From a virus: 23,977 bases of DNA. Below the pieces are notes generated by a model, which was not told the DNA's origin, did no database searches, and saw only the letters and a program-made list of their open reading frames with translations. Below, one piece after another: positions 1 to 8,200 of this stretch. The position numbers and the translations under genes were made by a program. How positions within the stretch are numbered: position 1 is the first letter of the stretch; the number at the start of each line of letters is the position of its first letter. The stretch is taken from the IMG/VR virus record IMGVR_UViG_3300027844_000741, positions 1 to 23,977 of that record. One strand, 5' to 3'.

Positions 1-2
1 TT

Positions 3-197
3 TTAAAGATGTTATGTGAAAAGTATGATTGTCAATTTAGGCATGGTCCGATGTGGCCTGATTGCCCAGATAATTTAACAGATTTTGGAATGGACGATAA
101 TTGGGGTAATGGTGCTAGAGATAACATGCATCCAGATAAAGAGTTTCATAAAGATTTTGCCCAACAAGTTCTTAATCACTGGGTAGAAAATTTTTAA
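3..197 (+). CDS. C-terminal end of a probable SGNH/GDSL-type hydrolase (5' partial)
   Basis: The reading frame is open to the left edge, so this is probably the end of a longer gene rather than a 62-aa protein from the ATG at 9, which has no visible Shine-Dalgarno sequence. The last 25 residues contain RDNMHPDKEFHKDFAQQVL. This fits the Asp-x-x-His block that closes SGNH/GDSL hydrolases, where the Asp and His complete the catalytic triad and an amphipathic helix follows. The Ser/Gly/Asn blocks expected upstream lie outside the window, so catalytic competence cannot be judged. In marine phages such proteins often sit near fibre genes and may act on acylated surface sugars; that role is inference. 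The alternative is an unrelated hypothetical protein. A late promoter box begins 9 nt after the stop. Confidence 0.4.
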   Translation, partial: LKMLCEKYDCQFRHGPMWPDCPDNLTDFGMDDNWGNGARDNMHPDKEFHKDFAQQVLNHWVENF

Positions 198-205
198 GTT
201 AATCT

Positions 206-213
206 GCTAAATA
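206..213 (+). promoter_or_regulatory. T4-type late promoter box (GCTAAATA)
   Basis: GCTAAATA keeps the TAAATA core of the T4-like late promoter and lies in the gap before the 118-aa gene. Transcription would start near 220 and give a leader of about 80 nt. Confidence 0.55.
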
Positions 214-222
214 ATATATTCG

Positions 223-257
223 TCGCAATAATGCGATTTATGCAGTAACCACTGCGT
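223..257 (+). other. Two small hairpins in the 5' leader of the 118-aa gene
   Basis: TCGCA (223-227) pairs with TGCGA (232-236) around a 4-nt loop. ATGCAGT (240-246) pairs with ACTGCGT (251-257, one T-G pair) around AACC. Both lie between the late promoter box and the ribosome site AAAGGAG. They could stabilise the message; there is no T-tract, so they are not a terminator. Confidence 0.3.
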
Positions 258-302
258 AGCGGCCAGAACCCGCATAGGACTTCTAATTAAAGGAGAAATC
301 AA

Positions 303-659
303 ATGGGAAGACCAGTCAAAGGCGTCAGATTCGGCGCAACCGGAGCAGCCACAGCAACAATTCCAGTACGTGCAGATATAGGCGGAACTGATTTTGAAGG
401 ATTTATTGTCAGACAAGTTGGATCACGTAGATATCGTGTATCAAATGATGGTGGAAGTGTTGTAGGTAATGCTACATTAGTTGATAAGGCTACAGGACAT
501 GCCGCAGGGGAATGCTCTATAGTTGGATTTGTTAATGGGTCAGCAACAACATGTGCTAAACTCACTAACAGAGTATTCACTGATTTCAGCGATAATAAGT
601 ACACTTATACAATGGCTGATGACTCAGCAGAATCATTGTTGATATTAACCGCTATATAA
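303..659 (+). CDS. Small probable virion structural protein, 118 aa
   Basis: The start is well supported by AAAGGAG about 7 nt upstream of the ATG. The protein begins MGRPVKG and is rich in Gly, Ala, Thr and Val, with a C-terminal half of the type AKLTNRVFTDFSDNKYTY, which suggests a small beta-rich structural protein. Proteins of this look are common in marine T4-like phages, usually as unnamed virion or hypothetical proteins; I do not recognise a T4 gene equivalent. It has no signal peptide, membrane segment or catalytic motif. It is the only gene between a late promoter box (206-213) and a strong terminator (688-721), so it is probably a single-gene, high-expression late transcript. That arrangement suits an abundant structural protein, but the function is inferred. 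Confidence 0.6.
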   Translation: MGRPVKGVRFGATGAATATIPVRADIGGTDFEGFIVRQVGSRRYRVSNDGGSVVGNATLVDKATGHAAGECSIVGFVNGSATTCAKLTNRVFTDFSDNKYTYTMADDSAESLLILTAI

Positions 660-687
660 TTATTGATATAAAATAAACTTCGGATGG

Positions 688-721
688 AATCCCCTTATTA
701 AATATAATGAGGGGATTTTTT
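688..721 (+). terminator. Strong rho-independent terminator
   Basis: AATCCCCTTATTA (688-700) pairs with TAATGAGGGGATT (705-717) in a 13-bp stem with one G-T pair and a 4-nt AATA loop, and runs into six T's (716-721). It lies 28 nt after the stop of the 118-aa gene. Confidence 0.92.
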
Positions 722-742
722 ATTACCCGATAATAATTTATT

Positions 743-1336
743 ATGACAACAACAACAGCTTTTGTATTAGGAAATGGTAGGAGTAGGCTTACCATGAGCA
801 TTTCACTAGATGAATTAAAAACGTATGGACCGATATATGCATGTAATGCCATACATCGAGAATTTAAACCTGATGTATTAATTGCTACAGATAAAAAGAT
901 GTGCCAAGAGATTGAAGCAACTGGTTATCCAATGACTCATGAATTTTGGACTAGAAGACCAGCACCAGAAAAAGGTGGCAGACGTTTAGAAAAACCATAT
1001 TATGGAATGAGTTCAGGACCAGCGGCGGCTTCTAGAGCCGCGTTACGTGGGTTTAATAATATATATTTGATTGGTTTTGATTTTGGAAGTCCAAATCAAT
1101 TTGTAAATAATATCTACGCCGGAACAGAACATTATAAAGGATTACAGGATAAAGCAACATATTATGGTAATTGGGAAAATCAAATGAAACAAGTTATTGA
1201 AAAACACCCTAAGTCACAATTTTATAGAATAATGGGGGTAGAATCCACAGCCATTGATTTTGGCAATATAAATATTATACATCAAGACCTAGACATTTTT
1301 ATAAACCAGACCCTTCTAAGCATAAAACCACGCTAA
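743..1336 (+). CDS. Rossmann-like protein of the DUF115/MptE or sialyltransferase-like type
   Basis: A 197-aa soluble protein. Residues 7-14 (FVLGNGRS) form a strand-glycine-rich-loop start, followed by YACNAIHREFKPDVLIATD (32-50), SSGPAAASRAAL (90-101) and YLIGFDFG (108-115). The order GNG(P/R)S, then a CNA block, then D-x-LIATD, then L(I/V)G.D, is seen in the DUF115/MptE-like and related bacterial sialyltransferase-type Rossmann proteins that bind nucleotide or sugar-nucleotide substrates. Homologues occur in marine T4-like phages near fibre genes. A role in glycan decoration of virion or cell surface is inference. The ATG at 743 has no clear ribosome site and lies 22 nt after a strong terminator, so its promoter is not obvious. 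The TAA stop is embedded in the late box at 1332-1339. Confidence 0.55.
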   Translation: MTTTTAFVLGNGRSRLTMSISLDELKTYGPIYACNAIHREFKPDVLIATDKKMCQEIEATGYPMTHEFWTRRPAPEKGGRRLEKPYYGMSSGPAAASRAALRGFNNIYLIGFDFGSPNQFVNNIYAGTEHYKGLQDKATYYGNWENQMKQVIEKHPKSQFYRIMGVESTAIDFGNINIIHQDLDIFINQTLLSIKPR

Positions 1337-1339
1337 ATA
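1332..1339 (+). promoter_or_regulatory. T4-type late promoter box overlapping a stop codon
   Basis: GCTAAATA contains the TAA stop (1334-1336) of the preceding gene. A start site near 1346 would give a leader of about 23 nt containing AGGAAG for the 51-aa gene. Confidence 0.5.
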
Positions 1340-1368
1340 TATTCTAATCAAGGAAGATTAGTGTATAA

Positions 1369-1524
1369 ATGGGTTATTTTAACTGGGGATTAACAGAAAG
1401 ACAAAGTAAGACTGTAAAAAGTATAGTTGTTTGGTTTTGGGCAATTATTACATGGGCTATTCTTATTTCATTAATTTATTTTGTAGCAACTTTGGTAATT
1501 CTTCCAGCACTTGATATTTACTAA
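1369..1524 (+). CDS. 51-aa single-pass membrane protein
   Basis: A short reading frame from the ATG at 1369 to the TAA at 1522-1524. It encodes a polar N-terminus (MGYFNWGLTERQSKTVKS) and then a hydrophobic helix at about residues 19-47, rich in Ile, Val, Trp and Leu, ending LPALDIY. AGGAAG at 1351-1356 is a plausible though distant ribosome site (12 nt). A late box lies upstream (1332-1339) and another follows (1543-1550). The charge pattern (Arg/Lys before the helix) predicts the N-terminus inside. I do not recognise a family. A lysis or envelope role is possible but unsupported. It is shorter than many gene callers accept. Confidence 0.55.
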   Translation: MGYFNWGLTERQSKTVKSIVVWFWAIITWAILISLIYFVATLVILPALDIY

Positions 1525-1542
1525 ACACACGGTCACTATTAG

Positions 1543-1550
1543 GATAAATA
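1543..1550 (+). promoter_or_regulatory. T4-type late promoter box (GATAAATA)
   Basis: GATAAATA lies 21 nt before the ATG of the 72-aa gene, giving a start near 1557 just ahead of the ribosome site AGGAA (1560-1564). Confidence 0.7.
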
Positions 1551-1570
1551 TGCTATAATAGGAATATATC

Positions 1571-1789
1571 ATGAGCGAAAATAAAAGATTTAATGGTGAT
1601 TATAACATAGAATCAACACTCGGCGCTTCTACCGGTAGCGTTAATATAGTGAACACTCCCTTAACTTTGGCGAGCTTTACTACTGCAGAAAGAGATGCCC
1701 TAACTGCAAGTAATGGTATGCTTATCTATAATAGCACACTTGATAAGGTCCAGGCTAGAGAAGCCGGATCGTGGGTTAGTTTAACCTAA
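1571..1789 (+). CDS. Small fibre/virion-associated protein, 72 aa
   Basis: The start is supported by AGGAA 7-8 nt upstream and by a late promoter box. The C-terminal half reads FTTAERDALTASNGMLIYN (residues 36-54) and then a strand ending GSWVSLT. This is a recurring short module in phage fibre and baseplate-associated proteins (pattern ...ER-AL-A--GM-IYN-T-----Y--G-W--L). It is small, soluble, and lacks cysteine and membrane segments. Its position just before the fibre block and its own late box suggest a minor structural component. The exact place in the virion cannot be read from the sequence. Confidence 0.65.
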   Translation: MSENKRFNGDYNIESTLGASTGSVNIVNTPLTLASFTTAERDALTASNGMLIYNSTLDKVQAREAGSWVSLT

Positions 1790-1810
1790 AAGTATTAATT
1801 TAACGAACAC

Positions 1811-1818
1811 GATAAATA
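1811..1818 (+). promoter_or_regulatory. T4-type late promoter box (GATAAATA)
   Basis: Exact GATAAATA between the 72-aa and 84-aa genes. A start near 1825 would place the hairpins at 1820-1866 at the extreme 5' end of the message. Confidence 0.6.
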
Positions 1819-1819
1819 T

Positions 1820-1866
1820 AACTAGCATATTAAATTTAATGCTAGTTCCATGTAGGTTCGTGGAAC
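1820..1866 (+). other. Two overlapping, partly exclusive hairpins
   Basis: AACTAGCAT (1820-1828) pairs perfectly with ATGCTAGTT (1839-1847). GTTCCATG (1845-1852) pairs with CGTGGAAC (1859-1866, one T-G pair). Bases 1845-1847 are used by both stems. No T-tract follows. This may be a leader structure or an mRNA 3'-end stabiliser. Confidence 0.4.
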
Positions 1867-1912
1867 ATTAACAAATAATATAACAATAACATGAACGTTA
1901 ACTAAGGTTAGA

Positions 1913-1920
1913 ACTAAATA
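1913..1920 (+). promoter_or_regulatory. Possible late promoter box immediately before an ATG
   Basis: ACTAAATA ends 6 nt before the ATG at 1927. If used, transcription would start at about the A of the start codon. No better-placed ribosome site is visible (AAGG lies about 19 nt upstream). Confidence 0.35.
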
Positions 1921-1926
1921 AAAATC

Positions 1927-2181
1927 ATGCGAGCTAAAGAATTTACTATTAACATTCCAATTAATATCAAAATGTCTAGTGATGGAGATTTTGAAGTAGA
2001 TACAGGCGAGCAAGATCCCGATGTAAAAACAGCAGAACATGAACGCAATCCAGATCAAGCGATTATGGTCCCGCCAGGTCAACAAGAATTAGAATTGTCA
2101 AAATCGGATCAAGGAAAAGATTCAGAAATAATTCAACAATTAACATATGATGAAGTTGATGATCCTGAAGAAGAAGGGTAA
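1927..2181 (+). CDS. Acidic 84-aa protein with an MRAxEF N-terminus
   Basis: An acidic, probably disordered protein. It starts MRAKEFTINIPINIKM and continues with Asp/Glu-rich stretches, ending DEVDDPEEEG. There is no membrane segment, cysteine or recognisable catalytic motif. The first six residues match the start of the basic protein at the other end of the window (MRAIEF, from 23394), and MRAxEF starts recur among small marine T4-like phage proteins. A shared sorting or targeting peptide is one reading; function is otherwise unknown. The gene sits just before the giant fibre gene, and the 40-nt gap between them has no terminator, so the two are probably co-transcribed. The start-codon context is weak. 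Confidence 0.6.
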   Translation: MRAKEFTINIPINIKMSSDGDFEVDTGEQDPDVKTAEHERNPDQAIMVPPGQQELELSKSDQGKDSEIIQQLTYDEVDDPEEEG

Positions 2182-2221
2182 CTAACCAAAAGTCTAACAG
2201 CTATTTTAATTAGGAGCAAGC

Positions 2222-5200
2222 ATGGCTGTTTATAAGATCGTTGCTAGCCGCGTCAATAATATAGATGCGGAAGATTTTGTTGGCAACTGGAATAAATTAT
2301 TCTTTGATAATCAAGGTACTTTATACCGATCTGACGGTTCCACTCCAGGTGGCTTCCGTATAACACCTTACTCATTTAAAACTATAACAGTTTCTGGACA
2401 ATCAGATGTTGTAGCTGATTCTTCCTCTGACACATTAACCATGGTTGCTGGTGATAATATAACACTTACAACTAGTGGAGATACAGTTACTATCAATTCT
2501 TCCGCCTCAGGTTCTGGTAGCGGAGACATTGAATCAGTTGTTGCTGGTGCTGGCTTAACTGGTGGTGCTACTTCTGGTGATGCAACTTTAAATGTTATTG
2601 GTGGCACAGGTATTACTGCTAATGCAAATGATATAGCCATTGATTCAACAGTAACAACTCTTACAGGTTCACAGACTCTTACAAATAAAACTCTTACAAG
2701 TCCTGTTATTAATACAGGAGTATCTGGAACGGCTATATTAGATGAAGATAGTCTGTCATCTAACTCAGCAACTCAATTAGCAACACAACAATCAATTAAA
2801 GCATACGTTGATGCTAATGCAGGTGGTGTAACCTTAACAGGAACGCAAACACTTACAAATAAAACATTAACAGCACCAGTATTATCAGGCTCGGCTTCTG
2901 CGGCTGGTAGCATTTTATTTAAAGAAGATACAGATAACGGCACTAATGCTGTTACATTAATTGGCCCAGCCTCAACAGCAGATGTAACTATAACTTTACC
3001 AGCCTCAGCAGATACACTTGTTGGTAAAGCAACAACAGATACATTAACTAATAAAACTATAGCAAGCCCTACAATGACTGGTTCGCTTACTGTTGGTAGT
3101 GCAGTTATTAGTGAAGCAGACCTAGAACAAATAGATGATTTAACGGCTGGTACAGCAGTAGCAAGTAAAGCCCTTGTAGTTGACAGTAATAAAGATATTG
3201 GTACTATTAGAAACTTAACAATAGATGGTACATTTAGTGACGGCAATTATACATTTGATACAAGTGGTAATGTTACTGGCTTAGGAACAATAGGGTCTGG
3301 AGCAATTACTTCAACAGGTGTTGTAACAGGAACGGGCTTTACCATTGGTAGTGCAGTTATTAGTGAAGCTGATCTTGAACAAATAGATGATTTAACTGCT
3401 GGTACTATAGTTGCAAGTAAAGCAGTAGTAGTTGACAGTAATAAAGATATTACCAGCTTCAGAAATTTAACTGCTAGTGGAACAGTAACATTTGGTAGTT
3501 TAGCAGATGGATCAATAACAGCAACAGCCTTTGTAGATGAAGATGATATGTCATCTAACTCAGCAACGTTAATTCCAACCCAACAATCAGTAAAAGCATA
3601 CGTTGATGCACAAACACATGAAGCAGGAGATATCACATCAGTTGTTGCTGGCACTGGCTTAACTGGTGGAGCAACTTCTGGAGCCGCAACTGTAAATGTT
3701 ATTGGTGGCACAGGTATTACTGCTAATGCAGATGATATAGCTATCGATTCGACTGTTACAACTTTAACTGGTTCGCAAACACTTACAAATAAAATATTAA
3801 CAGCACCAGTACTTTCTGGTTCAGCCTCTGCCGCTGGTAGTATTCTATTTAAAGAAGATACAGATAATGGCAGTAATGCAGTAACATTAATAGGACCAGC
3901 ATCAACAGCAGACGTTACAGTTACTTTACCAGCCGCAACAGATACGCTTGTTGGTAAAGCAACAACAGATACATTAACTAATAAAACTATAGCAAGCCCT
4001 ACAATGACTGGTTCGCTTACTGTTGGTAGTGCAGTTATTAGTGAAGCAGACCTAGAACAAATAGATGATTTAACTGCTGGAACAGTAGTAGCAAGTAAAG
4101 CAGTAGTTGTTGATAGTAATAAAGATGTAGGCACTATTAGAAATTTAACTATTGATGGTACTTTTAGTGACGGAAATTACACATTTGATACAAGTGGTAA
4201 TGTTACTGGTTTAGGAACAATAGGTTCAGGTGCAATTACCTCGTCAGGTGTTGTAACAGGAACAGGCTTTACCATTGGTAGTGCAGTTATTAATGAAGCA
4301 GAGCTAGAAACAATAGATGGTATTACCGCTGGTACTGTAGTAGCAAGTAAAGCAGTAATAGTTGATTCAAATAAAGATATTGGTACTTTTAGAAATGTAA
4401 CAATAGATGGTACATTTAGTGATGGAAATTATACATTTGATACAAGTGGTAACGTAAGTGGTTTAGGAACAGTAGGCTCAGGAGCAATTACATCATCAGG
4501 TAATATTACATCTGGTGGCTCATTTATTATAGGTAGTGCGAGCATTACTGAAGCAGAACTTGAAACAATAGATGGAGTTACAGCAGGTACAGTAGCCGCG
4601 AGTAAAGCGGTAGTAGTTGATAGCAATAAAGATGCCGCTAGTTTTAGAAACATAACTGCATCAGGTACCGTTAATTTTGGCAGTTTAGCAGATGGATCAA
4701 TAACTGTAACTGCCTTTGTAGATGAAGATGATTTGTCATCTGATTCAGCAACTTTAATCCCAACTCAACAATCAGTAAAAGCATACGTTGATGCACAAAC
4801 TTCAGCAGGAGATATTACTTCAGTTGTTGCTGGTGCCGGACTAACTGGCGGTGCTACTTCTGGTGCGGCAACGGTAGATGTTGTAGGTGGTACAGGTATT
4901 ACTGCTAATGCAAATGATATAGCAATAGATTCAACTGTTACTACTTTAACAGGTTCGCAAACATTAACTAATAAAACATTAACAGCACCAGTGTTATCAG
5001 GATCAGCTTCAGCGGCCGGCAGTATTTTATTTAAAGAAGATACAGACAATGGCAGTAATGCAGTAACATTAATAGGACCAGCCGCAACAGCAGACGTTAC
5101 AATTACTTTACCAGCATCAGCAGATACACTTGTTGGTAAAGCCACCACAGATACATTAACTAATAAAACCATAGCAAGCCCTACAATGACTGGTTCGTTA

Positions 5201-8200
5201 ACAGTTGGTAGTGCAGTTATTAGTGAAGCCGACTTAGAACAAATAGATGATTTAACTGCTGGTACAGCAGTAGCAAGTAAAGCCCTAGTAGTTGATTCAA
5301 ATAAAGATATTGGTACTCTTAGAAACTTAACCATTGATGGTACTTTTAGTGATGGAAATTATACATTTGATACATCAGGTAATGTTACTGGCTTAGGAAC
5401 AATAGGTAGTGGTGCAATTACCTCAACAGGTGTGGTTACTGGAACAGGATTTACTATTGGTAGTGCGGTTATTAACGAAGCAGAGTTAGAAACAATCGAC
5501 GGAATTACTGCTGGTACGGTGGCCGCAAGTAAAGCAGTAGTAGTTGATAGTAACAAAGACATTGGTACCTTTAGAAATGTAACAATAGATGGTACATTTA
5601 GTGATGGAAATTATACATTTGATACAAGTGGTAACGTAAGTGGTTTAGGAACAGTAGGTTCTGGTAATATTACTTCAACTGGTACAGTTCAAGGTACTAC
5701 AATTACAGCCACCACAGCTTTTGCACCAGATGCACAAGATGGTGCCGCAATAGGCACTAGCTCATTACAGTTTTCTGATCTGTTTTTAGCAGATGAAGCT
5801 GTTGTTAGCTTTGGCGATGACAACGAAATAACATTAACTCATGTCGCAGATGTAGGGTTAACATTAACACATACAGCGGCAGGCGATAATAAACCTATTA
5901 TACTTAATTTAAAATCAGAAGAAGATGATATTACTGTTGGTGAAGTTATTGGTACAATTAATTTTACTGCTGGAGATTCAGGTGGTACAGATGCTATTGC
6001 TACAGCCGCAGGTATAGAAGCAGTTGCAGAAGATACTTTTGCGGCCGATAATAACGCGACTAAACTAAGTTTTAAAACAGCAGTTAGTGAAGCAGCCACA
6101 GAAAAAATGTCACTTAGTAGTGCAGGGCTTTTAACAGTTGTAGATGATATTGTTATTAAAAGCGGTGGTACTGTTGGTGGAGCAAACGATAAAGATTTAT
6201 TAACATTAGGCAATGGCGAATTAACTGTTGCAGGTACAGTAGGTTCAGGAGCAGTCACTTCAACTGGTGTTGTAACAGGAACAGGTTTTACTATTGGTAG
6301 TGCTGTTATTAATGAAGCCGACTTAGAACAAATAGATGATTTAACTGCTGGTACTGTGGTAGCAAGTAAAGCAGTTGTAGTTGACAGTAATAAAGATATT
6401 GGTACAATTAGAAACTTAACGATTGATGGTACATTTAGTGATGGCAATTATACATTTGATACATCAGGTAACGTAACTGGTTTAGGAACAATAGGTTCTG
6501 GAGCAGTCACTTCAACTGGTGTTGTAACAGGAACAGGTTTTACTATTGGTAGTGCTGTTATTAATGAAGCCGATTTGGAACAAATTGATGACCTTACAGC
6601 AGGCACAGTTGTTGCTTCAAAAGCAGTAGTTGTTGATAGCAATAAAGATGTAGGTACTATTAGAAATTTAACTATTGATGGTACATTTAGTGATGGCAAT
6701 TATACATTTGATACATCAGGTAACGTAACTGGTTTAGGAACAATAGGTTCAGGAGCAGTAACATCAACCGGTGTTGTAACAGGAACTACGGTTGAAGCAA
6801 CAGGCGATACCTCTGCCAATGATAATGCCGCTATGGGATATACAGCCGCAGAAGGATTAATTCTAACAGGACAAGGTTCTACTAGTGATATTACTGTAAA
6901 GAATGACGCAGACGGTACCGTGTTTACAGTACCAACTGGAACAGATGATATTCTGTTTCCAGATAATGCCAAGGCAATGTGGGGTGCGTCTAGTGATATG
7001 ACTTTATATCATGACGCTTCAAACTCATATATTACAAATGCAGTAGGTGCTTTAAAAATTGCAACTGAAACATCAGGTATTGCTGTTACAATAGGACATA
7101 CAACTTCCGAAGTAACCGTTGCAGATAATTTAACGGTTGCAGGTAATCTAACCGTTAGTGGTACCCAAACAGTTGTTGATACAGTTACAATGAATGCACA
7201 AAATGCCGTAATATTTGAAGGTGCTACAGCCGATGACTTTGAAACAACCTTAACTATTACAGACCCAACAGCAGATAGAACAATTACATTACCTAATGTA
7301 ACTGGTACGTTATCAATTCTAGATAATACAGAAACACTGAGTAATAAAACCCTAGCAAGCCCTACAATGACTGGTTCTCTAACAGTTGGTAGTGCAGTTA
7401 TTAGTGAATCTGACATAGAACAAATAGATGATTTAACTGCTGGCACAGTAGTAGCAAATAAAGCAGTAGTTGTTGACGGCAATAAAGATGTGGGTACAAT
7501 ACGGAATTTAACAATAGATGGTACTTTCAGCGATGGAAATTATACATTTGATACAAGCGGTAATGTTACTGGTTTAGGAACTATTGGATCAGGAGCAGTA
7601 ACATCAACAGGTGTTGTAACAGGAACCGGCTTTACCATTGGTAGTGCTGTCATCAATGAAGCAGAACTTGAAACAATAGATGGAGTAACTGCCGGTACAG
7701 TAGCCGCGAGTAAAGCGGTAGTAGTTGATAGTAATAAAGACATTGGTACTTTTAGAAATGTAACCATTGATGGCACTTTCAGCGATGGAAATTATACATT
7801 TGATACAAGCGGTAATGTTACTGGTTTAGGAACTATTGGCTCTGGTAATATTACTTCAACTGGAACAGTTCAAGGTACTACAATTACAGCGACAACTGCA
7901 TTTGTACCAGATGCACAAGATGGGGCCGCAATAGGTACTAGCTCTTTACAATTTTCTGACTTATTCTTAGCAGATGGTGCAGTTATTAGTTTCGGCGATG
8001 ATAACGAAATAACATTAACCCATAGTGCTGATGATGGCCTTTTATTAAAGCATGTAGGTACTGGTGATGGAAAAGAACCTTCATTAACATTTCAAGCAGG
8101 TGATGATGATATTGCCGCAGATGATGTACTTGGTTCTATTTTCTTCCAAGCACCAGATGAAGGTGCCGCATCAGATGCAATAGCGATTGCCGCAGGTATA

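Noticed and set aside
207-416. Minus-strand frames opposite the 118-aa gene (207-416 and 299-604)
   Set aside because: No ribosome sites, and opposite a well-supported plus-strand gene with late promoter and terminator.
3179-3210. TTGACA followed by a TACTAT-like box, repeated within several fibre modules (near 3179, 3431, 6380 and 9876)
   Set aside because: The hexamer is the coding sequence for Val-Asp-Ser in the repeat and appears only in copies using GAC for Asp; the -10 matches are poor. Treated as coincidence.
3247-4134. Long minus-strand open frame (295 codons), and many similar ones opposite the giant fibre gene
   Set aside because: They lie in the frame where an antisense stop needs a sense codon ending in T or C followed by a codon beginning TA or CA (Tyr, His or Gln). 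The fibre protein has few such residues, so open antisense frames arise by composition. They repeat with the modules and have no start signals.
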